Assembly: GCA_030562195.1 (NCBI GenBank)
Contig: CM060202.1
Span: 28,506,317-28,570,316 of the forward strand
Length of the DNA stretch: 64,000 nucleotides
DNA from: Nipponacmea schrenckii
Taxonomy: Eukaryota > Mollusca > Gastropoda > Lottiidae
Direction: 5' to 3'
A program made the position numbers and the translations under genes. The notes under the pieces are model-generated. The model saw only the letters and a list, made by a program, of their open reading frames with translations, ran no database searches and was not told the DNA's origin. How positions within the stretch are numbered: the first letter of the stretch is position 1; every line of letters starts with the position of its first letter. Positions 31,625-45,306 of the stretch are shown here, piece after piece.

Positions 31625-32170
31625 GTTGAATTTACCAGTCATGTCTGACTAGAGCTGTAGACTGTTGATTTTAGTTGTATTTACCAGTCATGTCTATCTA
31701 GAGCTTCAGACTGTTGATTTAGTTGAATTTACCAGTCATGTCTGACTAGAGCTGTAGACTGTTGATTTTAGTTGTATTTACCAGTCATGTCTGACTAGAG
31801 CTGTAGACTGTTGATTTTAGTTGTATTTACCAGTCATGTCTGACTAAAGGTCTAGTCTGTTGATTAGACTTTATTTGCCAGTCATGTCTAACTAGAGCAG
31901 GGGTATTCAACCTTTTCAAGCAATGTCCCCATATTGATATTGCGTCCCCGAAAAGCTTGGGGACACGACACCAAGTTTCAAAAGCCCTGAACTAGAGATC
32001 TAGACTGTTGATTTGTTTGTATTTACCAGTCATGTCTGACTAGAGATCTAGACTGTTGATTAGACTGAATTTACCAGTCATATCTGACAAGAGATCTAGA
32101 CTGTTGATTAGACTGAATTTATCAGTCATGTCTGACTAGAACTCTAGTTTGATGATTCGGCTGCATTTAC
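31625..32170 (-). repeat. ~50 bp minisatellite, reverse array
   Basis: About nine units of 'accagtcatgtctgactaga' + 'gctgtagactgttgattttagttgtattt', the complement of the 30478-30850 unit. Interrupted at 31898-31989 by a MITE. Confidence 0.92.
31898..31989. mobile_element. hAT-type MITE (92 bp)
   Basis: Flanked by perfect 8 bp duplications 'aactagag' (31890-31897 and 31990-31997). Ends read CAGGGGTATTCAACC and, on the complement, CAGGGCTTTTGAAAC, the CAGGG-type termini and 8 bp TSD of hAT elements. Non-coding. It landed inside a minisatellite unit, so the array predates it. Confidence 0.85.
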
Positions 32171-35100
32171 CAGTCATGCCTGGCTGAAGGTGCTGAGTTG
32201 AAATAAAAGGAGGATCTTTGGGACTCTTGATCTAATCCAGCCGACACTTTCTTCGTGTTTTTTGTGAGCATGGATAGAGCAAGAACAAGAGATTCTAATT
32301 TGGAGCTTCATGAAATGTTGTATTTCTAATGCCATAAATGGGACAAAGGACCATAACTCTTTACCGGTAGATGCTTGCGAACAAGCCAAATACAAAAGAT
32401 TCTAGTGCCTTATTCAATATATGAACAAAAAATTCAATATGAAAACTTCATATGATTATCTTTCATTAGAAATTTTAAAACCGAATCTAAAACATGTTGT
32501 TTCTCAGAGTTTCCTGCTTTGTGATCTAAAACAACTAACCCTATTCTTAGTTATTGTTAATCATTCATTACAAATTGTCAAAAAATTTACACAAATCCTC
32601 TAAAAGAAACAGTAAGTCTTTTCAGTGAAAATAATAAATTTTCTTATGAAAATAGTATGCAATATTAAATGCAGTTTCTCAGAAAAGTCTCCAGAAAATA
32701 TCAGAATTGACCGAAAATTATTTTCAAAGCCAGCAAGATGATTCAGACAGGATAAAATACAAAATCTCACGAAGAAGATTGTGTGTCAGACTGGCCATTT
32801 TGAATTGACAAAGCTGTCATAATTATAATAAATGGGTATGGCGTGTGACCATCCTTAAATTGGACGCAGATTCAATTTCCTTGAACAAATCAACTTGGTA
32901 ATGATTGTCTTTTATTGTGGAGAACATCGGGCTAAAATAAACAACGGGTTATCTAGAGTCAATGAAATCTGAACTTGCTTTCAAACGTACTAGCAGTTAT
33001 AATAGAACTTCATTTGAAATGTAGTTTGTTTTTTAGGGAATTTTGATGAAATTTTTCACCTAATTGATCTAAATTTGAAAAGATTTAAGATTTCATTTGA
33101 TTTATCATTTAAATAATAAATAAATAAAGTTTGTTGTGCTATTGAAAATGAACTTTTTAAAAAAAACTACCGAAGGGAAATCTTACCAAGTGAACAGTTT
33201 TGTCAAAATTGGATTTAAAAATTTTTTTTTTTTTAGAAAAATAGAAATATCAAAACTACAATTTTTATTTTTCAATTTTTTTTTTATGTAAAATACATTT
33301 AGTCAGGAGTTTGAGCTAAAATTGAGCATTTTCATTAAAGCTATTTTACAGAAATAAACTAAAATGTTTGAGTCATTCCTTGTGGAACATCAGACATCAA
33401 TCTATGGTGAGGACAAAGGAATTTTTATAACTAATAAAAACCATAATGAAGAAATGACAAATATTGGCCTTCTAATAACTGACGGTATTCATAGTCACAT
33501 GACTGCCACATGACTGTCACACATCCCTGTCACACGTCTCTACGATATCATTTATGATAATTTCCAGACAGATCCGTGTGAGGGCAGGCTGAGGTTATAA
33601 GTTGGGCTATCTCAATTCTCTTGACACCTTAACTGCGTTTCATGCTTAGAATTATGAAGTAGAGCTAGCTTCAAAGCTGGCTATTTTGCCGAACACACTG
33701 TTTCCAGAGTATATCTGGTTCTTGAACCACTTTAGTCTTGATCAAAGAGTCTTACATTAAAATTGAAATCTTGCGATGTACAAGACTACCAACGTTGGGC
33801 GTACAACCGTAAAACTAGTACTTCTCTATTGCCCAACAAGAAAAAAGATTTCATTTGGCCCCCGATAATTGCCAAGAAAAGTGAGGTTTTCAGATTTCCC
33901 GATATATATGCATGATGCCAATACAACCTATTTCATCCAAGTTTATGTGACATTTAATGCAAGACTGTTGATTAATATATATTTGCCGGTATATCTGATT
34001 GGGACTCTTCAACGACTGACTGCAATCTTAATCTTTAGGACATTTTACATGCAAATGTGCCAGACCAAATGTTAACTGAGTATAGCTTTCAGAGAAGAAT
34101 AGTATATTTTTTGAAGGGTTCATATATAGCCATTAGCTTTTATTAGGATTTTATCTTATAACAGCTAATATTGATAAGTTACTATGCTAGTTTGCTGTTC
34201 ATGTAAAAGAATATAGTTCGCTATATTTTGGGGGATGGATTTAAATCGAGAATATTTTTTTTCAAAATTACCAGAATTAGACACGAACGACCAAATTCCT
34301 TCAAAAGTAAATGTAACTTTTTTTTTTAAGTTTCTATGGCTTATGGTGATTTCCCATTTTTTCAACTTCCTTCCCTAGTGGTTTACTCCCCTACTACTAG
34401 GATTAAATAGAGGTAGAAATGACTAGGGGGGAGGAGGAAACTGAGAAAAGGGGGAGGGGGACCACTAAATACCTATTCTATTATGGATGGAGAATTTCAA
34501 GAGAAAAGGATCCTGAAATGCAACAAGTAATTGGTTAAAATGTAATGATTGGATAAAATTCTCCACCATTTCTCTGGCTTTGATTCACTAACTAGATTTA
34601 TTAAGCACAATTCTTTTCAATTCTCCACAAATAATTTCAACTTTAGAGGAATTTCACATCGTCAAATTTCATTAATCCAAGAAAGATGGACATTCTTAGA
34701 GACAGAACAATGGCGGTGGCTTCCGCAATCCCAATTAACGACATTCAGTCACCAAAATTTGATTAGGGTTGTGGTGATAGCTCTACTTGTATGACAAAAT
34801 GCCATTGTTCCAGTTCTTCTTCAACAATTTAATTTATTCCTTGTTTAACAAGGATACTTAATTATTTATTTACCCATAAACCACTTCAGATTCCCATAAA
34901 CCACCATCCTCCAGGCATTCATAACCTGCAGAGAAATTGTATTTCGTAACGGCAAATTTTATTGAAATTTCTAGTCAAGATCCCAAACTCTCCAGATATT
35001 TAATTGAGTTGAGGTATCTTGTCATCCTAGAACAAGGCAAGAAGGCAGCCATTTCTGGGCCCCATGGCCCCATTCGACAAAATGTCTTTGATCAAGTTTA

Positions 35101-36434
35101 GCTTTTTTGAATCTAAAGTGTCATTGTGTGTATTTGAATCTTGAGTGACATGGAAATGCTAGTCTACACCAGAAAACAGTAGCCTGGTCGTCTGTGCATT
35201 GTATGAACAGCAATGTTTTGGTCGACCGTGATCTTGTCAGTCACATAAAATATATATACTGAGCAATAATAATGAGGTACATAATCACTTTTCATATAAT
35301 CCTACACTTCTGATAAATTCTTATTGTAAGATTTTTAGCAGAAGAGGGACAAATACTTTTGATCTTCATCATTTTAATTAAGAATAGATTAAATAGAGGA
35401 TTACTGCTCTTAATTGATTCTAGTTAATTACCATTACAACTTATTAATTATTCAAAAATTAATTGTTTTAACAGTAAAAGCTAAATGCATAAACCTTGAA
35501 AAAACATGTACAGACCAAATCGATTCTATTTTTCAAAAACAGAGGGAGTATTCTTAAGACATTAGATAGGCTGGCTGAACCACATGCTAGACCCAGATTG
35601 TGGTTGTTGTAAAAAATGTAGAATTTTGGAGGAACTTTTTCTTTATTGAATAACTTAAAGGGAATATATCGGACAAGTGGAACTTATGATGATGGAATAA
35701 TTATCCTGAAATAGAATCTAATTTACTCACAAATTTGAAAATATAAAATGTACTATCAACTCCAAGACATGTCACAATTTATCGCTTTCCAGTCGAGATA
35801 CGCAGCCCTAAACAGTATCATATTTGAAATGCAATATGGACCATATTATATGGTCCTGAGAGCAGATGGCAATTCTCTACAATTCAATGTCTTGTACATA
35901 AATGTATTGAAGACTATTAATTAGAAAGAACATTAGATAAATAAATAGGAACAATATAAGAGATATACTAATCCTTCATTAACTCAATATCAGAAAACCG
36001 AACAGATGGCAAGGCACACAATACCTTGTCTTGTCCAATACACAGGAATGGTAGACTGATATCAGATAACAGTGTTACCTTGTAAAGTCAACACTATAAC
36101 ATTGAGACACTACTAGAATACCTTATATATTGCCCTCTCCTGTTTCACTGTAACAGATGATGGCCAAGTGTGACCATATTCAATATCTTATTTCTACAGT
36201 CTTAAGTATTGTCACGGAAACAGCAGACAATAGTTTTACCTGTCTTGAATAAACAGTATCATGTTTAAACCAATAAAATACAGCGGTTTAAAGTTGGAAT
36301 CCTGATTAGACTGTATCATGTTTCAACATTGAAACAATACAATAACTTAAGAATTCAAATCCTTCTAAACGGGATTCAAGATTGGCATGATAGATATGCT
36401 ACTACAAACATACATATATAATAATGGGAACACA
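32171..36434. other. Intergenic, nothing recognised
   Basis: 4.3 kb with only short chance ORFs (for example 32421-32603 and 34549-34794) without domains or splice context. Homopolymer T-runs near 33225 and 34320 and a G-rich stretch near 34425-34460 are the only notable compositional features. Confidence 0.45.
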
Positions 36435-36600
36435 TTTAGTAAAATTATAATATTAGGAGCTAACAAACCATTTTTCAACAATCATAGAAGGAGCTAGCAT
36501 AACAATTAATATAGAAGGAGCTAGCATAACAATTAATATAGGAGCTAACACAATCTCTCTTTAACAATTGATATAGAAGATCTTATTAACCTTTACAAGC
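36435..36600 (+). repeat. Short degenerate tandem repeat
   Basis: Three to four units of 'gaaggagctagcataacaat' + 'taatata'. Confidence 0.7.
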
Positions 36601-38429
36601 TGTTATTAAGTCATGTTATTAAGTCAATATCTCATAGTGACAAGTCATCAATATACTGAATATATTCCTTCTTTTTTCTTGATTCTCGGGTGCTATTAAA
36701 AGCCTGAATTGAGAAACGTAACCAGAAATACTGTAACTAGGTAAATGATTGCAAGCAATCCATTGTTTTTTAGGAATGGCCGAGAGGTGGACTAACTCAG
36801 CAAAAAACAAATGGCTCAGAATATTAAAGACAATTCTCCTTTATTTTGTAAATTAGGACCGTTATTTAGTCTTAACTTTTCTCATCCACTCTCTACCTTT
36901 AAACACCATCTTGAAGTCTTCTCAGGTCTAACAATTAAAGCAATTAAATATCCCTCATCACCTGGTCAACCCTAGGTCAATGCTTTGTCTTTCAAGTACC
37001 TGTTAAACACTAAGCTAGGATAATTACCGTATTTTAAGAGGCTCCAATTTGTTCATGTATACAAATAGCCTGCTTCATTATGAATAATTTATGATAGTTT
37101 TACATCAAAATATCAAAATAAGAAATATGGCCATTTCATTTGTTTTTATGCACAAAAAAGGGTACTCTAGAATTTTTTGACCATTCTAAAAGATTCTGAA
37201 TAAAAAAGAACATTGTAAATATTTGGAGCTCTCAAAAGTCTTTCATGCAAAACCTTACTTTTTGACAAAACTGTTCATTGGCTGGACATTGAATTATTCA
37301 TATAAATTTGTCAATAAGAAAAATGGAACTTAAGTTTTTGATAAGAATAGACACTCAAGAACTTAAGCAATAGAATTAATTTAAGGATGCACAGATGCAC
37401 TTTATACTAAACAATGCTGTGAACAATTGAACAATACTGAGCATCGATCGTTTGTCCAAAAAATTTACACAAACAAGGTTGAAATTGTTCTTACCTACAA
37501 AAAACAGGGGAGAAATTTGTCTGATCAGGTATAGGTATATGGTACGAAAAAGCAGAAAAATAAATACTTACCTAGAAAGAAATACAATCCAAGATTCCCA
37601 GCTCACTGTACATCCATCTTTAAATCTGTTAACAGTTCACACCACACACTAAAACACTTTTAAACTGTCTTCTATAATATTCAGTTTCCTTAAAATACAA
37701 AAAGTTTCAGTTAAACTTAAACAAAATCCTTCAACACTAGGCATATTTTATCATCTACCATTAGAGACATCTTCAGTCTTCACAGTGTTCAAACCAAGCA
37801 AGTTAGGCCTATTTGGCAAGCAAAATGCCAATTATTCTATGTCCAAATCATTCAGCATTTACACATCACAAATCTAACTTCTTTTAACCTCACACAACAG
37901 CACTGGCATAACTTTCCACATTACCAATATGTCCAACCACAGAGAGGTGTTTTATACTTCACACTTCCTACAATATGGCTTCAGTTTGTTCAATGGTTTC
38001 AATGTTCACAGATTAATTCTGTTCACAGATTAACAATGTTCACAGATTAACAATGTTCACAGACAAACACTGTTCATATCTTGTATCAGGGGGGGGGGAG
38101 TATTAGTTACTATGAACTTTATAATTCTTGATCACTAGTCTTTCAACTGATTTCACCTTAAAAATCTGTCTTTTTATTACCCATACTGTTAAAGATTATA
38201 TCACTTTTCAAAAACACAATTCAAGAACACATATCTTACAACAATTGAAACAGAATATCAATATCCTTATAAACTTTGTCAAAATAAATTAAATTGATGA
38301 AAACTCTGTCAACTGATAAAATACTATTAAACCATTTTACTGCTGAGTTTCATTGATCTCCTAAACTGACAGTTATTCACTGCTGTATTAACTCTAGTAT
38401 TGTATTATAGGGTAGGCTGGGATTCATAC
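36601..38429. other. Intergenic; small 17 bp repeat at 38003-38070
   Basis: No gene seen. 'tgttcacagattaacaa' repeats three to four times at ~38003-38070 before a G-run. Confidence 0.45.
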
Positions 38430-40160
38430 AATAGTTGGTTGGAATAGTGTTCTGTCTGTTTGGAACACAGTTCTTGCCTCAATACAATAGCTGGTTGGAA
38501 TAGTGTTCAGTCTGTATGGAACACAGTTCTTGCCTCAATACAATAGTTGGTTGGAATAGTGTTCAGTCTGTATGGAACACAGTTCTTGCCTCAATACAAT
38601 AGCTGGTTGAAAGAGTGTTCAGTCTGTATGGAACACAGTTCTTGCCTCAATACAATAGTTGGTTGGAATAGTGTTCAGTCTGTATGGAACACAGTTCTTG
38701 CCTCAATACAATAGTTGGTTGGAATAGTGTTCAGTCTGTATGGAACACAGTTCTTGCCTCAATACAATAGTTGGTTGAAAGAGTGTTCAGTCTGTATGGA
38801 ACACAGTTCTTGCCTCAATACAATAGCTGGTTGGAATAGTGTTCAGTCTGTATGGAACACAGTTCTTGCCTCAATACAATAGTTGGTTGGAATAGTGTTC
38901 TGTCTGTATGGAACACAGTTCTTGCCTCAATACAATAGCTGGTTGAAAGAGTGTTCTGTCTGTATGGAACACAGTTCTTGCCTCAATACAATAGTTGGTT
39001 GGAATAGTGTTCAGTCTGTATGGAACACAGTTCTTGCCTCAATACAATAGTTGGTTGAAAGAGTGTTCAGTCTGTATGGAACACAGTTCTTGCCTCAATA
39101 CAATAGTTGGTTGAAAGAGTGTTCAGTCTGTATGGAACACAGTTCTTGCCTCAATACAATAGCTGGTTGGAAAAGTGTTCAGTCTGTATGGATGTCAAAT
39201 CTTGCCTCAATACAATAGCTGGTTGAAAGAGTGTTCAGTCTGTATGGAACACAGTTCTTGCCTCAATACAATAGCTGGTTGGAAAAGTGTTCAGTCTGTA
39301 TGGAACACAGTTCTTGCCTCAATACAATAGTTGGTTGGAATAGTGTTCAGTCTGTATGGAACACAGTTCTTGCCTCAATACAATAGCTGGTTGGAAAAGT
39401 GTTCAGTCTGTATGGAACACAGTTCTTGCCTCAATACAATAGTTGGTTGGAAGAGTGTTCAGTCTGTATGGAACACAGTTCTTGCCTCAATACATAGCTG
39501 GTTGAATGGGGTGTTCAGTCTGTATGGAAATCAGTTCTTGCCTCAATACAATAGCTGGTTGAAAGAGTGTTCAGTCTGTAAGGAAATCCAAAGTTGCCTC
39601 AATACATAGCTGGTTGATTGAGTGTTCAGGATCTTCTTTCCTCAATATATAGCTGGTTGAAAGAGTGTTCAGTCTGTATGGAAATCAAATCTTGCCTCAA
39701 TATATAGCTGGTTGAAAGAGTGTTCAGTCTGTATGGAAATCAAATCTTGCCTCAATATATAGCTGGTTGAAAGAGTGTTCAGTCTGTATGGAAATCAAAT
39801 CTTGCCTCAATATATAGCTGGTTGAAAGAGTGTTCAGTCTGTATGGAAATCAAATCTTGCCTCAATATATAGCTGGTTGAAAGAGTGTTCAGTCTGTATG
39901 GAAATCAAAGTGTTCAGTCTGTATGGAAATCAAATCTTGCCTCAATATATAGCTGATTGAAAGAGTGGTCAGTCTGTATGGAAATCAAATATTGCCTCAA
40001 TATATAGCTGGTTGAAAGAGTGTTCAGTCTGTATGGAAATCAAAGTGTTCAGTCTGTATGGAAATCAAATCTTGCCTCAATATATAGCTGGTTGAAAGAA
40101 TGTTCAGTCTGTATGGAAATCAAATCTTGCCTCAATATATAGCTGGTTGAAAGAGTTAAA
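38430..40160 (+). repeat. 56 bp minisatellite, about 30 units, two subfamilies
   Basis: Unit 'aatacaatagttggttggaa' + 'tagtgttcagtctgtatggaacacagttcttgcctc'. From 38430 to ~39520 units carry 'ggaacacagttc'; from ~39640 to 40140 they carry 'ggaaatcaaatc' and 'atatatagctgg'. Partial-unit insertions ('gaaatcaaagtgttcagtct') at ~39900 and ~40040 mark higher-order repeats. Confidence 0.95.
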
Positions 40161-40194
40161 TATAGATTCCTTCCAATGGCTTTTTGTTCAGTGA

Positions 40195-41212
40195 CAACAA
40201 GGGTAATGTTGAAAAGGTTCAGATTTACTAAGATATACATTGTATGTTGAAAAGGTTCAGATATACTAAGGTATATGTTGAAAAGGTTCAGATATACTAA
40301 GATATATGTTGAAAAGGTTCAGAAATACTAAGATATATGTTGAAAAGGTTCAGATATACTAAGGTATATGTTGAAAAGGTTCAGATATACTAAGATATAT
40401 GTTGAAAAAGGGTTTCAGAAATACTAAGATATATGTTGAAAAGGTTCAGATATACTAAGGTATATGTTGAAAAGGTTCAGATATACTAAGATATATGTTG
40501 AAAAGGTTCAGATATACTAAGATATATGTTGAAAAGGTTCAGATATACTAAGATATATTTTGGGAAAAGGTTCAGAAATACTAAGATATATGTTGAAAAG
40601 GTTCAGATATACTAAGGTATATGTTGAAAAGGTTCAGATATACTTAGGTATATGTTGAAAAGGTTCAGATATACTAAGATATATGTTGAAAAGGTTCAGA
40701 AATACTAAGATATATTTTGAAAAGGTTCAGATATACAAAGGGATATATGTTGAAAAGGTTCAGATATACTAAGATATATGTTGAAAAGGTTCAGAAATAC
40801 TAAGATATATGTTGAAAAGGTTCAGATATACTAAGGTATATGTTGAAAAGGTTCAGATATACTTAGGTATATGTTGAAAAGGTTCAGATATACTAAGATA
40901 TACATTGTATGTTGAAAAGGTTCAGATATACTAAGATATATGTTGAAAAGGTTCAGATATACTAAGGTTTATGTTGAAAAGGTTCAGATATACTAAGATA
41001 TACGTTGAAAAGGTTCAGATATACTAAGGTATATGTTGAAAAGGTTCAGATATACTAAGGTATATGTTGAAAAGGTTCAGATATACTAAGATATTTGTTG
41101 AAAATGTTCAGATATACTAAGATAGATGTTGAAAAGGTTCAGATATACTAAGGTATATGTTGAAAAGGTTCAGATATACTAAGATATATGTTGAAAAGGT
41201 TCAGATATACTA
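40195..41212 (+). repeat. 31 bp minisatellite, about 32 units
   Basis: Unit 'gttgaaaaggttcagatata' + 'ctaagatatat' with a/g and a/t variants and occasional 'tacattgtat' insertions. It begins only ~40 bp after the unrelated 56 bp array. Confidence 0.95.
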
Positions 41213-41958
41213 TATACAATTGCAACCCACCCTTGAGGTTTTAGCCCCAAAGTGGTGTTTGCTGTCTGTATGGAAGATTGTTTATGCTTTTTCAATTGGG
41301 GTTAGAAAAGTGAGATTGCCAATTGAATGGTAGTCAAGATTGAAATGATTCGAAAAGATGTGTGATCTGTATTTATGCAGAGACTATTGATGACATGCTC
41401 CCCAATGTCTTTGGATTTTTAACCTGGTCTCCTTAAAATCGAAGAGACGGCCTTAGGTCACATGTACTGTGTAGCATATTTTAAGATGTTGCAAACTTAC
41501 AAAGGCCTAAATGGTAACAGATGTAACGAAAGCACAGGCAAAGGAATGTTGACACAACCTCCAGTGAAAGATATTGATGATCACAGGCCTAGGCTGACGT
41601 CTTCCGAAGAAATAAAACATGAGAAAGAAAAATTTAGGGAACTTAAGTCACAAATTGTATTTTAGAAAAAGTCTATAATAATTTCCCAGTGACCATGATA
41701 GACAGCTTGTGAAAAACTCTGATGAAAGGATATCAATGTGCCAGGGTGGAGGTTGACCTTTTACAAATCATAGACACCAATTTGCTCAATGAGAAAATTA
41801 AACAGATCTCATTTTATAAGGACATTAATTCACATTTTTATGGATGGAAATACAGTTGACATGTAGCCTAAAAAAATACTGCAACATGGCTTTTTCTGTT
41901 TCATATCTTTCCTAAAATGCTGTATCTTATTTTGTTTTTTTAATGGTTGAAATACTAG
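41213..41958. other. Intergenic; one hydrophilic ORF of unknown status
   Basis: An ORF at 41462-41665 (+) has a Lys/Glu-rich end (SSEEIKHEKEKFRELKSQ) that looks more protein-like than its surroundings, but it has no recognisable domain, partner exon or conservation evidence. I do not call it a gene. Confidence 0.25.
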
Positions 41959-42297
41959 TTAAAGGTGTAACCCTCTTAGAATGGACATCAAATATAAACT
42001 CTCATACTTGATCAAAAAGAGTATATGTTCCTCAGTTGGCCAAACTGTGCCATGACTAAAAGAATAGAATCTCTAATTAACATGATATATTCAAAAAACA
42101 AAATAATTATTAAAAAACACTGCTAAGCGTGTTTCAAAATAAGCAAGTTTAATGAATTGTATTTTGAGGTATAAACAGGGATTCTGTCCTCTAGTTTGAC
42201 ACACAGTAAGGAACCTCAGGAAAAAAGACTCATTTTGGTTAAGTTTTAAAAATTTCAATTTTTTTAGGTTATCCTAATAGGAAGCGTATACCTTTAA
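41959..42297. mobile_element. TTAA-flanked MITE, second copy
   Basis: Left end TTAAAGGTGTAAC, right end GCGTATACCTTTAA, with TTAA at both edges. It shares the 'cttagaatggacat' subterminal sequence with 18170-18306. It is longer (339 bp) and the left TIR has a few substitutions, so it is an older or different subfamily member. Confidence 0.6.
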
Positions 42298-42970
42298 ATA
42301 AATCATGGTCAGAGAAGTAAAAAAAAAGAAGGTGCATACCATCTGGGATGATCACTTTAACCGTCAGTCTCTGATTGGATAATTAACATCCACTCAAAAA
42401 GAGGTTATCCTTTTAAAATTCATGAGTTAGGTTAAATCTGATAAGAGAAATTGATTGATCACAAGATGACAAGTTTGTTTTAACCTTTTTCACCTCTGTC
42501 AAAATTTGTAATTTCATTTCAATATTCTATCCAAACTGATATGAAAATAATAACCAAAAAGCCTAGTGTTAATGTCAGAACGGAAAATCAAAATTTGAAA
42601 TCTGAAATAACATATCAGTATTAAATTGGATACATAAATAAAAACAATTACTATGGATGGATACTTCTAGAATATTTATTATTTTCAATATGGTTCTCAG
42701 GATTATGGTATTTTCCTGTACCTGTGCTGCTAATGAGCAATTGAGGGATTATATAAGTTAAAGAACTTTTCATATAAAGAAGTATATCAATAATAAATAG
42801 ATAAGTACTTCATAATGAAAATGGGTGTCTAGAGGGGTAAGCTTTCTTTTGGATATTTTTAAAAAGATTCTAATTTATTTGTAACACATGTCCTCACTGT
42901 TCTCAATTTTGAAGGAAGACAAAAATTTGATACTGAAGAGTATTTTTCAAATGTACGATCTGACATAACT
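42298..42970. other. Intergenic, nothing recognised
   Basis: No gene or repeat delimited. Confidence 0.4.
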
Positions 42971-43027
42971 GGCATACAGCCAAATTAAAAACCCTGGTCT
43001 TAACTCACTGAGCCACCGGGGCTCCCC
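42971..43027 (-). mobile_element. tRNA-like SINE head remnant
   Basis: On the minus strand 'ggagccccggtggctcagtg' + 'agttaag' resembles a tRNA 5' half with an A box (GTGGCTCAGTGAGTTAAG). The expected B box downstream is degenerate ('ggtttttaatttggct'). Probably a truncated SINE and not a functional tRNA. Confidence 0.4.
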
Positions 43028-43084
43028 TGAAATATATATTACTAGTATATCTTTAACTGACATTTAGGACAGGATACAACATTG

Positions 43085-43330
43085 TATAAAAACAGTACTG
43101 AAAGTTGCTTAAATTAAAGAGAAGTAGTATATCTATAATAGTGGTCTTATTTATCTAAAGTTACTATATCTATTATTGTATTACTTGATAAAGATTGCTG
43201 TATGTGAATTGAAACGTTGCTTAAATTAAAGAGAAGTAGTATATCTATAATAGTGGTCTTATTTATCTAATGTTACTATATCTATTATTGTATTACTTGA
43301 TAAAGAGAAATAGTATATCTATAATAGTGT
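43085..43330 (+). repeat. ~110 bp direct repeat, 2 units plus partial
   Basis: Units containing 'gttgcttaaattaaagagaa' + 'gtagtatatctataatagtggtctta' at 43104 and 43216, with a third partial unit at 43302. The reverse complement of this unit occurs twice at 54400-54590, 11 kb away. Confidence 0.85.
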
Positions 43331-43624
43331 ATTTTTATATAACTAGTATTAAACTAATGTAATTATTTATGAAAACAACATACATCCTTTAATATCATAA
43401 AGTATAATATCAGAAAGTTTTATATGTTATTATTAATATAATACATGGAATTATCATGTAGAATTATCATGTAGAATTATCATGTTAAAAGACAGATTTT
43501 AGATATGACAAGATAAACATCAAACCTGACAATACAATGACAGGCCTATATTAACGCTGCATACTGCTCTTTAATTTATAATATTAATAAGGGATACAGT
43601 CATTGAAATATTCTATAACAGCTG

Positions 43625-43985
43625 ATAGAACCTGATATACCTTGACTACAATAGCCACCTTTCTTGTATCATATCTTCACAATGTCAGGCTATTACAAAC
43701 TTTAACTTTTTCCTTGACTTCAATAACCACCTTTCTTGTATCATATCTTCACAATGTCAGGCTATTACAAACTTGGCCATATACCTTGACTACAATAGCC
43801 ACCTTTCTTGTATCATATCTTCACAATGCGTAGCTATTACAAACTTGGCCTTATACCTTGACTGCAGTAGCCACCTTTCTTGTATCATATCTTCACAATG
43901 CGTAGCTATTACAAACTTGACCTTGACTGCAATAGCAACCTATAACAAACTGTGTCTTATACCTTGTCTGAAATAGTAACCTTTC
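43625..43985 (+). repeat. ~75 bp tandem repeat, 4-5 units
   Basis: Units 'atagccacctttcttgtatc' + 'atatcttcacaatg' + 'gctattacaaacttggcc'. Open frames across it are incidental. Confidence 0.88.
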
Positions 43986-45306
43986 TGGTATCACGGTACG
44001 AAGTGATTGAGGGTTGTTCTCTTCTGTACATTGAATATCTACTTCAAACATGACAAATCTGAGTCATGTGGCCTCATTAAAGGAAGACAAGTTTGTAAAC
44101 CTTATAAAAAAAATTTTCTTTTTAAAACTTTATGTAACTGTATGATGAACAAATCTTGACTCTGCCAGTGTGAAGTGTCCTATGTAGCTAACATTGTAAT
44201 TTTGAAAACAAATAATCTGCTGATCGTAAAACTCAACAACAATATCCCTTTAATGAAGAGTACATCACAACATGGTAGTATCCAACTTCACAATAACCAG
44301 ATGCTAGGAACCAGATGGTAGATAGTGTATTAGTGTATTAGGACACTTATATAGATTGATTTCAATTATGAATTTTTTAATATGAAACCATAAAATCATC
44401 ATGATAGAACTGAATTATTAAAAATGGAAAGATAATATCTCATTTAGCCTAATTGTTACATTTGTAGCTCCAAATTTAGGGAATTTTACTTCAAAAACTG
44501 TAGGATCCACCAGATTCCTCATCTATAGTGTGACAAATGGGGGGGGGGGATGGGGGTAAATTATCAATTAAACAATTTTTGCTGTGGCTACAGTGGTAGG
44601 CCAACTGGACAATGTTAGCAGACAGCAGTAATTGTTTTAAAATTTGACAAGGCATGCATGCTTTTTAAAACATTGAGCATTGCTTTCAGAGAATCCACTT
44701 TGGACTGTCCACATTTGATAATTTTGGAATGATTCTGATATATAATGCATCTTACAAGTAAATTAATGACATGGACACTGAAGGGGTTAATTATGATAGT
44801 TTAATTATAAAATATGAAACAGTCTAGATTAATTATAGACAAGGGACATTTGGGGATATTGTATGGCCATTTTAACCCTTTACATCCCACTGTTTAATAT
44901 CTAGTTTTATGACACATATTTGATTATCTTGGACACATTAAAGTTGGCAGTTAAAGGGTTAATGTAATTATTCTATGCTAGTAATGTGTTATAATAATAG
45001 TTTTCTGTTAATTCTAATGAACTATTCAATTCATTTTTAATAATCTTCAGACTAGAGAAGGCCACCTATTCTGGTAATTCTGATGAACTTTTTGATAATC
45101 CAAAGACAAGAGATTGGTACCTTTTCGACCGAAGTACAACTTAAATTGATATTACATTCTCTTTATCTGAGTGGTCAAGCAATAACCTGGATATTAAATC
45201 TAGTCTTAATATCCAATCAGATTACAGCTATTCTTAAAATCTGAATCTGAATTTTCCTATTCTTCAACAACTATTTAAGGGAACCTATCTTGGGGCTTTT
45301 TCAAAA
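43986..45306. other. Intergenic, nothing recognised
   Basis: No gene seen. G-run near 44540. Confidence 0.4.

Noticed and set aside
41462..41665. Hydrophilic 67-residue ORF
   Set aside because: It looks somewhat protein-like but has no domain, neighbouring exons or homologue that I recognise.
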